64,000 nucleotides of DNA, from the NCBI GenBank assembly GCA_021647745.1, contig JAKIUB010000001.1, forward strand, positions 1 to 64,000. The letters are read 5' to 3'. Positions 16,774-25,688 of this stretch are shown in pieces. The notes under the pieces were generated by a model that saw only the letters and a list, made by a program, of their open reading frames with translations, made no database searches and was not told the DNA's origin. Origin of the DNA: Paracoccaceae bacterium (lineage in GTDB: Bacteria > Pseudomonadota > Alphaproteobacteria > Rhodobacterales > Rhodobacteraceae). The number at the start of each line of letters is the position of its first letter. The first letter of the stretch is position 1. A program made the position numbers and the translations under genes.

Positions 16774-18231
16774 ATGATAGAAGCAGATAAATTCAGCAAG
16801 GGGAAGCACTTGGGCATTGCCGATATAGCCGACCAGATCGCCCGTGTGGTTGATGATACCCAAAACGGGGCGCGAGAGCTGTTCGAGCCGGTGCTCCGGG
16901 TCGGAGTGACCGGCCTTTCGCGAGCGGGCAAGACCGTGTTTATTACCTCGCTGGTGGCCAATCTGCTGGATCGCTCCCGCATGCCGGGGCTGAGGGCCGA
17001 AGCGGAGGGGCGGGTGATGGCCGCCTTTTTGCAGCCCCAGCCCGACGATACCATGCCGCGCTTTGCCTACGAGACCCATTTACAGAGCCTTGTCGGCAAT
17101 CCTCCCCGCTGGCCCGAAAGCACATCTTCCATTTCCCAGCTTCGGCTTTCATTGCGGACGCACCCGACGGGGCTGCTGCGGGGGCTAAAGGGACCGGGGG
17201 TGTTGCATGTCGATATTGTTGATTATCCCGGCGAGTGGCTGCTGGACCTGCCGCTGATGAAGCAAAGCTATGCGCAGTGGTCCGAGGCCGCGATTGCGTT
17301 GGCGCAAAGCCCGGCGCGGGCAGGGCTGGGCAAAGTGTGGCATGAAATGCTGCAAAAGGTTGATCCGGCTGCCGTGCTTGACGAGGGCGAGGCCCAAGGG
17401 CTGGCAATGGTGTTTACCAAATATTTGCAAGCAGCGCGTGCGGCAGGGTTTTCCAATTGCGCCCCGGGGCGATTTTTGCTTCCCGGTGATCTGGCAGGGT
17501 CGCCTGCGCTTACCTTTGCGCCATTGTCGCGCCCGTCCAGAGTGCGCAGCAATACGCTTTACGGGGCTTTCGAGCGACGCTTTGAGGCTTATAAAAAGCA
17601 GATCGTGCGGCCGTTTTTCAGGGATCACTTTGCCAGAATTGACCATCAGATAGTTTTGGTTGATGCGCTCGGGGCGATAGATGGCGGGCCGCAAACTGTC
17701 GAGGATCTGCGCGCGGCCATGAGCGCAATACTGCCTAGCTTTCGACCGGGTAAAAACCATTTCCTTTCGATGCTGACGGGTAAGAAGGTTTCTAAAATAC
17801 TGTTTGCGGCCACCAAAGCAGACCATATCCACCACAGCCAGCACCCGCGGCTAAACGGCTTTTTGGCGGCACTGCTCGCTGATGCCAAGGAGGTAGCAAA
17901 CTGGAAAGGTGCCGAAACCGAGGTGCTTAGTCTGGCTGCCATGCGGGCAACGGTAGAGCAGACAGTGAAGCACGAGGGCGCACCGCTGGAGCTGGTGCGC
18001 GGCCGGTTGCTGGATGGTGGCAAGGAAGTGGCGCTGCATCCGGGTGATTTGCCTGAAGACCCCGAGCGCCTGCTAGGGCCGGCCCGCGCCGGAGATGCTA
18101 CTTGGCCCGAGGGGGGGGGCGGCTATGAACTTCCCGCCTTTGCGCCGCCTGCCGCAGAGGGGGCACCGCGCGGGTTGGCGCATATCCGCATGGACCGGGC
18201 TGCGCAATTTATTATCGGAGATAAGCTTTGA
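16774..18231 (+). CDS. ycjX: YcjX-like P-loop protein (DUF463)
   Basis: This is a 485-aa GTPase-like protein of the YcjX/DUF463 family, which forms a conserved pair with YcjF. A P-loop GLSRAGKT lies at residues 47-54, with VDYPGEWLLDLP as the DxxG-like switch segment and KADHIHHSQHPRL in the C-terminal half. The exact function is unknown; in E. coli the pair belongs to the phage-shock regulon. Neither the ATG (16774) nor the upstream GTG (16756) has a clear ribosome-binding site, and only 38 bases separate it from truA, so promoters must overlap coding sequence. Confidence 0.85.
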   Translation: MIEADKFSKGKHLGIADIADQIARVVDDTQNGARELFEPVLRVGVTGLSRAGKTVFITSLVANLLDRSRMPGLRAEAEGRVMAAFLQPQPDDTMPRFAYETHLQSLVGNPPRWPESTSSISQLRLSLRTHPTGLLRGLKGPGVLHVDIVDYPGEWLLDLPLMKQSYAQWSEAAIALAQSPARAGLGKVWHEMLQKVDPAAVLDEGEAQGLAMVFTKYLQAARAAGFSNCAPGRFLLPGDLAGSPALTFAPLSRPSRVRSNTLYGAFERRFEAYKKQIVRPFFRDHFARIDHQIVLVDALGAIDGGPQTVEDLRAAMSAILPSFRPGKNHFLSMLTGKKVSKILFAATKADHIHHSQHPRLNGFLAALLADAKEVANWKGAETEVLSLAAMRATVEQTVKHEGAPLELVRGRLLDGGKEVALHPGDLPEDPERLLGPARAGDATWPEGGGGYELPAFAPPAAEGAPRGLAHIRMDRAAQFIIGDKL

Positions 18232-18677
18232 TCCGGCCAGCAAAACTGGCGGATGCCGCGCCCTGCTCAAAGATAATGCTGGGCTGGGTAAACGAAAACC
18301 CGTGGTTCCCAATGGCGGCACCGGTCAGCGCTTCTGTCGAGGCGATGCGTGGCAGGATCCTTGATGGTGAGGTTTTTGTAAGTGAGGGTAGCGCGGGGCT
18401 GGGCGGGTTTATCTCCTATGGTGACGGGGAGCTGGATTGTCTTTATATCGAGGCTCAAAGCCGCAATGCCGGTCTTGGCAAGGCTTTGCTGGCGCGGGCA
18501 AAAGAGGCTAGCAAAAACGGGCTTTACCTATGGGTTCTGGCCCAAAACAACGGCGCGCGGCGGTTTTATCTGCGCGAGGGGTTTGTGGAAACCGCACGGG
18601 GGGATGGCCAAGATAACGAGGCTGTTTTGCCCGATATAAAAATGGAATGGCATCCCGGAGGAAAAAGACATGGCTGA
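18228..18677 (+). CDS. GNAT family N-acetyltransferase
   Basis: This is a 149-aa acetyltransferase-fold protein. The acetyl-CoA loop is visible as RNAGLGKALLARAK (near residues 84-97), followed by LYLWVLAQNNGARRFYLREGF, the typical beta-5/helix-4 pattern. The substrate is unknown. A TTG start overlaps the TGA of the ycjX-like gene (TTGA), and its own stop overlaps the ycjF-like start by 8 bases, so the three genes are translationally coupled. Insertion of a GNAT gene inside the ycjX-ycjF pair is the unusual point here. Confidence 0.85.
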   Translation: MIRPAKLADAAPCSKIMLGWVNENPWFPMAAPVSASVEAMRGRILDGEVFVSEGSAGLGGFISYGDGELDCLYIEAQSRNAGLGKALLARAKEASKNGLYLWVLAQNNGARRFYLREGFVETARGDGQDNEAVLPDIKMEWHPGGKRHG

Positions 18678-19659
18678 TATCCGCAAACCCGTGATGCTGG
18701 ATGTTGAAAAGCTGGCTCCGGTGCAGACCCCGCAAGAGGTCGCGCCGATATCCGAGCAAGCCTCTGGAAATACCAGCGCCATGCAGCGGGTAGCGCTCGG
18801 AATGGCTGGCCCTGCTGGCTGGTTGTCAAAGATGTTCTGGTCGGCAGTGCTTTTGCTTTTGGGCATGGCTATCTCGCTGGCCGCATGGGATTTTGTGACC
18901 GGATTGCTGGCCCGCAATATCTGGCTGGGGCGCGGGGCGCTCTTGCTGGTTGCGGTTGTGATCGGGGTGCTGGTGCTGATAACCCTGCGCGAGCTGGTGG
19001 GCTTTGTCCGGTTGCGGCGGATAGATGTATTGCGCAAGGCTTCCGGCGAGGCGCGCGAGAGCTTTGATCGCGCCAGGGCGCTGGCGGTGCTGGATGATTT
19101 TGACAAGCTTTATCGTGGGCGAGCCGAGCTGCGCTGGGCGCGCGGGGCGTTGACCGAAAAGCGGGGGGATATTCTGGATGCGGACGCGCTGATTGATCTG
19201 CTGGAACAGCAATTGATGCCGCCGCTAGATGCCGCCGCCCGCCGCGAGATAGAAGCGGCCTCAAGGCAGGTGGCGGCGGCAACGGCACTGGTGCCCTTGG
19301 CGCTGGTTGATGTGCTGGTGGCGCTGACGAGCAATGTAGCGATGATCCGGCGGATTGCGGCTGTCTATGGCGGGCGGGCCGGTTTTATTGGCTCATGGCG
19401 GTTGCTCAAGGGGGTGGTGCGCCATCTGGTGGCGACGGGTGCTGTGGCAATCGGCGATGATATGCTCGGCTCGATGGTCGGGGGCGGCGCACTTTCCAAA
19501 ATATCGCGACGCTTTGGCGAAGGGGTGATAAACGGCACCCTGACCGCACGGGTAGGGGTGACAGCAATGGAGATATGCCGCCCGATGCCTTTTGTGGTGC
19601 AAAAACGCCCCTCGGTCAGCTCGATCGTTAAATCCGCTTTGCTTGGGTTGTTTAAATAA
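18670..19659 (+). CDS. ycjF: YcjF-like inner membrane protein (TIGR01620 / DUF697)
   Basis: This is a 329-aa membrane protein, partner of the YcjX-like protein. Two strong hydrophobic helices lie at about 54-74 and 82-105, followed by a cytosolic helical domain. The DUF697-type C-terminal region (about 190-310) has Ala/Val-rich segments such as VALVPLALVDVLVALTSN. The ATG overlaps the GNAT gene. Length and topology fit the family; the biological role is unknown. Confidence 0.85.
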   Translation: MADIRKPVMLDVEKLAPVQTPQEVAPISEQASGNTSAMQRVALGMAGPAGWLSKMFWSAVLLLLGMAISLAAWDFVTGLLARNIWLGRGALLLVAVVIGVLVLITLRELVGFVRLRRIDVLRKASGEARESFDRARALAVLDDFDKLYRGRAELRWARGALTEKRGDILDADALIDLLEQQLMPPLDAAARREIEAASRQVAAATALVPLALVDVLVALTSNVAMIRRIAAVYGGRAGFIGSWRLLKGVVRHLVATGAVAIGDDMLGSMVGGGALSKISRRFGEGVINGTLTARVGVTAMEICRPMPFVVQKRPSVSSIVKSALLGLFK

Positions 19660-19691
19660 AGAGCCGAGCCGCGCTGCTTTAACCAGAATTG

Positions 19692-19718
19692 TAGGGTGCC
19701 TCAAAGATTGGCACCCTA
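19692..19718. terminator. Terminator between convergent ycjF-like and mmsA genes
   Basis: TAGGGTGCC (19692-19700) and GGCACCCTA (19710-19718) form a 9-bp stem with a 9-base loop in the 71-base gap between convergent genes. The position suggests termination in both directions, although the T-tract is short. Confidence 0.65.
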
Positions 19719-19730
19719 TTCCCTGGCACC

Positions 19731-21230
19731 TTATTCCATTGTCGGAATGCTGAAGTCGGCCCCTTCTTTGGTGCCTGATGGCCAGCGCGAGGTCACGGTT
19801 TTGGTGCGGGTGTAAAACTTGAACGCATCCGGCCCGTGCTGGTTGAGGTCCCCAAAGGCCGATTTTTTCCAGCCGCCGAAGGTGTGGTAGGCCAATGGCA
19901 CAGGGATCGGCACATTGACGCCAACCATGCCGACATTGATCCGGCTGGCAAAATCTCGCGCGGTGTCGCCGTCGCGGGTGAAAATAGCAGTGCCGTTGCC
20001 GTATTCGTGATCCATGGTATAGGCCACGGCTTCCTCATAGGTTTTGGCGCGCACAGTGCATAATACCGGCCCGAAGATTTCGGTTTTGTAGATGTCCATT
20101 TCAGTGGTGACATTGTCAAACAGGCAGGCGCCCACGAAATTACCGTTTTCATAGCCTTGCAAGGAGAAGTTGCGGCCATCGACCACAAGTTTTGCCCCTT
20201 GTTCAACGCCCGAGTCTACCAAGCCAAGGATTTTGCGCTTGGCTTCAGGCGTGATCACCGGCCCGAAATCAACATCGTTTTCAGAGGTGTACGGCCCGAT
20301 CTTAAGGCTCTCTACCCGTGGAGCCAAGGCCGCGATCAGGCGGTCGGCGGTGTCTTCACCCACCGGCACCGCCACCGAAATCGCCATGCAGCGCTCTCCC
20401 GCTGCGCCGTAGCCGGCACCGATCAGGGCATCAACCACTTGGTCCATATCCGCATCCGGCATGATAATCGCGTGGTTTTTTGCGCCGCCAAAGGCCTGCA
20501 CGCGCTTGCCAGCGGCGCAGCCATTGCCATAGATATATTCGGCAATCGGGGTCGAGCCAACAAAGCCGATCGACTGGATCACCGGATGTTCGATAATCGC
20601 ATCCACCGCCTCTTTATCACCATTCACCACCTGCAAAATGCCCTTGGGCAGGCCGGCTTCCTCAAATAGCTCGGTCAGCATGATCGGCACGGTCGGGTTG
20701 CGCTCGGAGGGCTTGAGAATAAAGGCATTGCCCGCTGCCAGTGCCGGTGCAAACATCCACATCGGGATCATGGCGGGGAAGTTGAACGGGGTTACGCCAG
20801 CGGTTACGCCCAAGGGTTGCTTCATGGAATACATATCAATGCCCGGTCCGGCACCGTCGGTATATTCGCCCTTTAATAGCTGCGGCGCGCCGATGCAGTA
20901 TTCGACGACCTCAAGCCCTCGGATAATATCGCCCTTGGCGTCTGGCAGGGTTTTGCCGTGCTCTTTTGAGAGCGCCTCGGCGAGCTTGTCCATATCCCGG
21001 TGCAAAAGCGCCACCATCTTCATCATCACCCGCGCGCGGCGCTGGGGGTTCATGGCGCCCCATGCGGGCTGGGCGGCAGCGGCAAACTGCACGGCCTTGT
21101 CCATTTCGGCGGACGAGGCCAGCGGCACTTTGGCGATAACATCACCGGTTGCGGGGTTGAAAACATCCGAGAAGCGGCCGGACGTGCCAGCCACATGCTC
21201 GCCGTTGAGATAGTGTTTGATCTCTTGCAT
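19731..21230 (-). CDS. mmsA: Methylmalonate-semialdehyde dehydrogenase (CoA-acylating)
   Basis: This is a 499-aa enzyme that oxidises methylmalonate semialdehyde to propionyl-CoA in valine degradation and malonate semialdehyde to acetyl-CoA. It belongs to the aldehyde dehydrogenase superfamily. The nucleophile Cys281 lies in GAAGERCMA, Asn150 in TPFNFP, and the GGAKNHA segment (248-254) replaces the usual glutamate motif and is typical of the CoA-acylating type. GGAGGAAATC before the ATG at 21230 decides the start over a longer frame to 21281. It is transcribed alone. Confidence 0.95.
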   Translation of the reverse strand: MQEIKHYLNGEHVAGTSGRFSDVFNPATGDVIAKVPLASSAEMDKAVQFAAAAQPAWGAMNPQRRARVMMKMVALLHRDMDKLAEALSKEHGKTLPDAKGDIIRGLEVVEYCIGAPQLLKGEYTDGAGPGIDMYSMKQPLGVTAGVTPFNFPAMIPMWMFAPALAAGNAFILKPSERNPTVPIMLTELFEEAGLPKGILQVVNGDKEAVDAIIEHPVIQSIGFVGSTPIAEYIYGNGCAAGKRVQAFGGAKNHAIIMPDADMDQVVDALIGAGYGAAGERCMAISVAVPVGEDTADRLIAALAPRVESLKIGPYTSENDVDFGPVITPEAKRKILGLVDSGVEQGAKLVVDGRNFSLQGYENGNFVGACLFDNVTTEMDIYKTEIFGPVLCTVRAKTYEEAVAYTMDHEYGNGTAIFTRDGDTARDFASRINVGMVGVNVPIPVPLAYHTFGGWKKSAFGDLNQHGPDAFKFYTRTKTVTSRWPSGTKEGADFSIPTME

Positions 21231-21422
21231 CTGATTTCCTCCAAAAAACTTCTTGCAAAGCTTACATCTGTGTAGGGGCAAAGGGGAAGTGAAAACTATG
21301 ACCAGATGGTCAGTTTTATTATATCCAGCAAATCAGCTATTTTTCCTGCCGGAAAAGGCCAAACTTGACAGAAAATGCAACCGGCTGCACAGTGGTGCAA
21401 GGATCAACACAGGAGACTACCG

Positions 21423-21860
21423 ATGAAAGTAAGCCAGTTACTACAGGCCAAGCCGGTGAGCGGTGTCTTGTCCATCAAGCCCGGAGACACGATTAACACT
21501 GCGGCTGAGATGCTTTCCGAACACCGGATCGGGGCGCTGATCGTCTCTACCGATGGCAAGCAGATCGACGGGATACTCTCCGAGCGCGATATTGTGCGCG
21601 AGATCGGCAAAAACGGCATTGGCTGCATGAGCAATTGCGCTCGCGACCTGATGACCTCGACCGTGGTTGCCTGCAAGCCCGAAGATACGGTTATTTCGTT
21701 GATGAGCAAAATGAGCAATGGCCGGTTTCGCCATATGCCGGTGGTCGATGGCGGGGTGCTGGTCGGCGTGGTTTCTATCGGAGACGTGGTGAAAGCGCGG
21801 ATCGAGCTGATCGAGCAGGAAAATGCCGCGCTGACAGATATGATTCACGGAAAAGTATGA
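21423..21860 (+). CDS. Two-CBS-domain protein
   Basis: This is a 145-aa protein made of a CBS pair (about 8-60 and 75-130). CBS pairs bind adenosyl ligands such as AMP, ATP or SAM and usually regulate a partner. The sequence shows the repeating pattern IGALIVST--GKQIDGILSERDIV and RHMPVVDGGVLVGVVSIGDV. No catalytic domain is attached, so it probably acts on another protein. AGGAGA before the ATG decides the start. It lies 77 bases before coaD on the same strand. Confidence 0.9.
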   Translation: MKVSQLLQAKPVSGVLSIKPGDTINTAAEMLSEHRIGALIVSTDGKQIDGILSERDIVREIGKNGIGCMSNCARDLMTSTVVACKPEDTVISLMSKMSNGRFRHMPVVDGGVLVGVVSIGDVVKARIELIEQENAALTDMIHGKV

Positions 21861-21937
21861 CGGTAATGAAATAATGATTGACCTTGCCGGCCTTTTTGCG
21901 CAACGCTTCGCAAGTGCAGCATCAAGGGGAGAGCCGT

Positions 21938-22435
21938 ATGCGCATTGGTCTTTATCCCGGAACATTTGATCCGGTCACCGTTGGACATATTGATATCATT
22001 CAGCGAGCCTGTTCGCTGGTTGATAAACTGGTGATCGGCGTGGCGATCAACCGCGACAAAGGCCCGCTTTTCAGCCTTGAGGAACGGGTGGCGATGATCG
22101 AGGCCGAATGCGCCGAGATTGCAGAGAAATGCGGTGTCGAGATCGTGGCGCATCCGTTTGAGAACCTGCTGATCCATTGTGCGCAAGAGGTTGGCGCCAG
22201 CATGATTATTCGCGGGCTGCGGGCGGTGGCTGATTTTGAGTATGAATATCAGATGGTTGGCATGAACCGCGCCATGAATGACCAGATAGAAACCGTATTT
22301 TTAATGGCCGAAGCCCAGCATCAGGCAATTGCCTCCAAGCTGGTAAAAGAGATCGCGCGGCTTGATGGCAATATCTCGAAATTCGTGACGCCTCGGGTAG
22401 AGGCGGCCTTAATGGCGAAGCTCGGGAAAGCCTAG
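21938..22435 (+). CDS. coaD: Phosphopantetheine adenylyltransferase
   Basis: This is a 165-aa enzyme of coenzyme A synthesis that transfers AMP from ATP to 4'-phosphopantetheine. The nucleotidyltransferase signature GTFDPVTVGHIDII (8-21) contains the HxGH-equivalent TVGH. The later IIRGLRAVADFEYE and the C-terminal ASKLVKEIAR segment are typical. AGGGGAGA before the ATG decides the start. The TAG stop shares bases with the stop of the convergent small gene. Confidence 0.95.
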   Translation: MRIGLYPGTFDPVTVGHIDIIQRACSLVDKLVIGVAINRDKGPLFSLEERVAMIEAECAEIAEKCGVEIVAHPFENLLIHCAQEVGASMIIRGLRAVADFEYEYQMVGMNRAMNDQIETVFLMAEAQHQAIASKLVKEIARLDGNISKFVTPRVEAALMAKLGKA

Positions 22436-22632
22436 CGCTTTTTTGCGATTTCCTCAAGCGCCGCAACTTGGCGGCGCATGAGGTCTAGGTTTTCTTTGGC
22501 CAATTCGGAATGTTTTTGAAGCTCGTCAAGATACTTGTCGGCTCGTTGACGATTTTTAATCCTAAAATAGTAAAACAAGAACAAACCCGCGATAAGAATT
22601 AAAAAGGGAAGGTAGGCTGAAAAATCACTCAT
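22432..22632 (-). CDS. Small single-pass membrane protein downstream of gyrA
   Basis: This is a 66-aa protein with one hydrophobic helix (about residues 7-23, YLPFLILIAGLFLFYYF) followed by a charged helix (25-65) that looks like a coiled coil (LDELQKHSELAKENLDLMRRQ). The ATG overlaps the last bases of gyrA (ATGAGTGA), so translation is probably coupled. Its stop codon TAG lies on the palindrome CTAG, which also forms the coaD stop on the other strand. The family is not recognised. Confidence 0.7.
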   Translation of the reverse strand: MSDFSAYLPFLILIAGLFLFYYFRIKNRQRADKYLDELQKHSELAKENLDLMRRQVAALEEIAKKR

Positions 22633-25339
22633 CCTCGGCGCCCTCATCTTCCCCCTGCTCGGCAATCCACGCCACTGAAACCACTTCCTCACCTTTGGCG
22701 GTTTTGAACACCGTCACACCGGACGAGCTGCGGCTTTGGCGTGAAATGCCGGAAACAGGGCAGCGGATGCTTTGGCCTGAATTGGTGGCCAGCATGATCT
22801 GGTCGTCCTCCTCTACGGGGAAGCTGGCGATGATTTTATCGCCGCGCCGCCCGAGATTGGCAGCCGCGATCCCCTGACCACCGCGCCCCGCAATCCGGTA
22901 TTCCAGCGCCGAGGAGCGCTTGCCAAAGCCGCCCGAGGTGATGGTCAGGATCCACTCTTCAAGGGCGGAAAGCTCGGCATAGCGCTCAGAGGTAATCGTG
23001 CTGTTATCGGCTTCCACCTCGGCCCCGTCTTCGCCGGTAACCGCCTTGCGCATTTTGAAATAAGCGTTGCGCTCATCCGGCGTGGCCACCACATGGCGCA
23101 GGATCGACATGCTCACCACCTCGTCGCCTGCCGCCAGCTTGATGCCGCGCACGCCGGTGCTGTCACGCCCCTTGAAAATCCGCACATCGGTTACCGGAAA
23201 GCGAATGGCTTTGCCCATGCTGGTGGTCAGCATGAAGTCATTGTCTTCGTTGCATATTTGCGCCTTGATCAGGCGCATGCCCTCCCCAAGCTTCATGGCA
23301 ATCTTGCCGTTGCGCATCACATTGGTGAAGTCTGAAAGCGCGTTGCGCCGCACGCCGCCGGTATTGGTGGCAAACACGATTTGCAGGTCTTTCCATTCAT
23401 CTTCATCGCGGTCCACCGGCATGATCGCGGCCACGCTAACCCCTTGCGGAATTGGCAGGATATTGATCAGCGCCTTGCCGCGCGCATTACGCCCGCCGCG
23501 GGGCAGTTTCCAGGTTTTAAGCTTGTAAACCATGCCTTCTGAGGTGAAAAACAACAATGGCGTATGGGTGTTGGCCACAAACAGCGTGGTGACAAAATCC
23601 TCGTCCTTGGTGTTCATCCCCTGAAGGCCCTTGCCGCCGCGCTTTTGCTCGCGAAACTCCTCTAGCGGGGTGCGCTTGATGTAGCCGGAATTGGTGACGG
23701 TCACCACCATATCCTCGCGCTCGATCAGGTCTTCGTCGTCCATATCAGCGGCGAATTCAACGATCTCGGAGCGGCGCGGCACCGCGAAAAGCTCGCGCAC
23801 CTCTTTCAGCTCGTCCGCAATAATCGCCATGATCCGCTTGCGGGAGCGCAGGATTTCAAGGTGATCCTTGATCTTTGCCGCCAGCTCGACCAGCTCGTCG
23901 GTAACCTCCTGAACCCCCATCGCGGTCAGGCGCTGCAACCGCAGTTCCAAAATTGCCCGTGCTTGGGTTTCCGACAGAAAATAGGTGCCGTCCTCGTTCA
24001 TTTTGTGGCTCGGGTCATCAATCAGCTGGATATAGCTGGCGATGTCTTGCGCAGGCCAGCGCCGTGTCATCAGCTTTTCGCGCGCTTCCGAGGGGTTGGC
24101 CGAGGCGCGGATGGTGGCAACGATTTCATCGACATTGGAAACGGCCACGGCAAGGCCGCAAAGGATATGGCTGCGATCACGGGATTTTCGCAGCTCAAAC
24201 GCGGTGCGACGAGCTACAACTTCCTCACGGAAGATAATGAATTCGCTAAGGAATTTCTTTAGCGTCAGGGTTTCGGGGCGGCCGGCATTGAGCGCCAGCA
24301 TATTACAGCCGAAGCTGGTTTGCAGTGGCGTAAAGCGATGAAGCTGGTTGAGCACGACCTCGGCAGTGGCGTCGCGCTTCAGCTCGACCACCACCCGCAC
24401 ACCGAACCGGTCACTCTCGTCTTGCACATGGGCAATGCCTTCGATCTTTTTATCCCGGGCTAATTCTGCGATTTTCTCGATCATTGTCGCTTTGTTGACC
24501 TGATAGGGGATCTCGGTAAACACAATCGCATAGCGGTCTTTGCGGATCTCCTCCACCGTGGAACGCGCCCGCATAATCACCGAGCCACGGCCCTCGCGAT
24601 AAGCCTTATGCGCCCCGTCCCGGCCCAGAATAATCGCGCCGGTGGGGAAATCCGGTGCAGGGATATATTCGATCAGGTCATCCACGGTCATATCGGGGTT
24701 GTCCATCAGCGCGAGGGTGCCGTCGATCACCTCGCCTAGGTTATGCGGCGGAATATTGGTGGCCATGCCCACAGCAATGCCGCCCGCGCCGTTGACAAGC
24801 ATATTGGGGAAACGCGCCGGCAGCACGGTTGGCTCGCGCTCCTTGCCATCGTAATTGTCTTGAAAATCAACGGTGTCGAGGTCTATGTCGGCCAACATAT
24901 AGTCGGTAATTTTTTGCAACCGTGCTTCGGTATAGCGCATGGCGGCGGCCTTATCGCCATCCATCGAGCCAAAATTGCCTTGGCCGTCGATCAGCACCTG
25001 GCTCATCGAAAAAGGCTGGGCCATGCGCACCAAGGCGTCATAAATAGCGCTGTCACCATGGGGGTGATAGCTACCCATGATGTCCCCAACCGATTTGGCC
25101 GATTTGCGGTAAGGCTTGTTATAGGTGAAGCCATTTTCATGCATGGTATACAAAATACGCCGATGCACCGGCTTTAGCCCGTCGCGCAAATCGGGAATGG
25201 CGCGACTGACAATCACGCTCATCGCATAATCGAGGTAGGAGGTTTTCATCTCTTCCTCGATCGCGATTTGCGGCCCGCCATAAACGTATTTTTGCGGCTC
25301 TTCGCCGTCTTTTTTTCCGGTCTCGTCGCTCACGTTCAT
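22625..25339 (-). CDS. gyrA: DNA gyrase subunit A
   Basis: This is the 904-aa breakage-reunion subunit of DNA gyrase. The catalytic Tyr136 lies in AAMRYTEAR. The quinolone-determining region reads HPHGDSAIYDALVRMAQ (92-108) with Ser97 and Asp101, the drug-sensitive residues at the positions equivalent to E. coli 83 and 87. The GyrA box appears as QKRGGKGLQG, and the C-terminal beta-pinwheel repeats follow to the acidic tail (EDEGAEDE). The length and order are those of alphaproteobacterial GyrA. Confidence 0.97.
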   Translation of the reverse strand: MNVSDETGKKDGEEPQKYVYGGPQIAIEEEMKTSYLDYAMSVIVSRAIPDLRDGLKPVHRRILYTMHENGFTYNKPYRKSAKSVGDIMGSYHPHGDSAIYDALVRMAQPFSMSQVLIDGQGNFGSMDGDKAAAMRYTEARLQKITDYMLADIDLDTVDFQDNYDGKEREPTVLPARFPNMLVNGAGGIAVGMATNIPPHNLGEVIDGTLALMDNPDMTVDDLIEYIPAPDFPTGAIILGRDGAHKAYREGRGSVIMRARSTVEEIRKDRYAIVFTEIPYQVNKATMIEKIAELARDKKIEGIAHVQDESDRFGVRVVVELKRDATAEVVLNQLHRFTPLQTSFGCNMLALNAGRPETLTLKKFLSEFIIFREEVVARRTAFELRKSRDRSHILCGLAVAVSNVDEIVATIRASANPSEAREKLMTRRWPAQDIASYIQLIDDPSHKMNEDGTYFLSETQARAILELRLQRLTAMGVQEVTDELVELAAKIKDHLEILRSRKRIMAIIADELKEVRELFAVPRRSEIVEFAADMDDEDLIEREDMVVTVTNSGYIKRTPLEEFREQKRGGKGLQGMNTKDEDFVTTLFVANTHTPLLFFTSEGMVYKLKTWKLPRGGRNARGKALINILPIPQGVSVAAIMPVDRDEDEWKDLQIVFATNTGGVRRNALSDFTNVMRNGKIAMKLGEGMRLIKAQICNEDNDFMLTTSMGKAIRFPVTDVRIFKGRDSTGVRGIKLAAGDEVVSMSILRHVVATPDERNAYFKMRKAVTGEDGAEVEADNSTITSERYAELSALEEWILTITSGGFGKRSSALEYRIAGRGGQGIAAANLGRRGDKIIASFPVEEDDQIMLATNSGQSIRCPVSGISRQSRSSSGVTVFKTAKGEEVVSVAWIAEQGEDEGAEDE

Positions 25340-25461
25340 TCACCCTGCTGAAACACAATATATTGTGGTCCAGTCTACCAAACCCGCGGCAGTAACGCAA
25401 TCACTGGTTCACTCTGGCCGCTATGTTTCATGGCTCTTGAAAAACTGTCGGAGTCTGTCAG

Positions 25462-25620
25462 TCAGGCGACAAATCGGGGGGATATGGCGGGGCATTTATA
25501 GTGATGCCATTTGCCGGTCTCCTTCTTAGCCTTGGAGCCAGCTTCAAAAGCCTGTAGATAGACGCATCCGTATTTGAGGGATCGCCACAAATGTTTGATT
25601 ATGTGGCCGGTCACCATCCC
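25462..25620 (-). pseudogene. IS3-family transposase fragment
   Basis: Minus-strand translation gives HIIKHLWRSLKYGCVYLQAF followed by EAGSKAKKETGKW. This matches the region before the last catalytic residue of IS3-family OrfB transposases (pattern ERLWRSLKYE-VYL-AFE-G-EA). The expected YN-RPHSAL segment is scrambled and the frame ends after about 55 residues. There are no inverted ends or partner orfA nearby. It is a short remnant of an old insertion between gyrA and the bactofilin gene. Confidence 0.6.
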
Positions 25621-25643
25621 CCTCAGGAGATATGGATACGGGA

Positions 25644-25672
25644 AAAATGGCACCCAAAGAGGGTGCCATTTT
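25644..25672 (-). terminator. Terminator of the M23-bactofilin operon
   Basis: AAAATGGCACCC (25644-25655) and GGGTGCCATTTT (25661-25672) form a perfect 12-bp stem with a 5-base loop and a T-tract on the minus strand. It lies 17 bases behind the bactofilin stop. Confidence 0.9.
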
Positions 25673-25688
25673 ATTTATGTATATAGCT

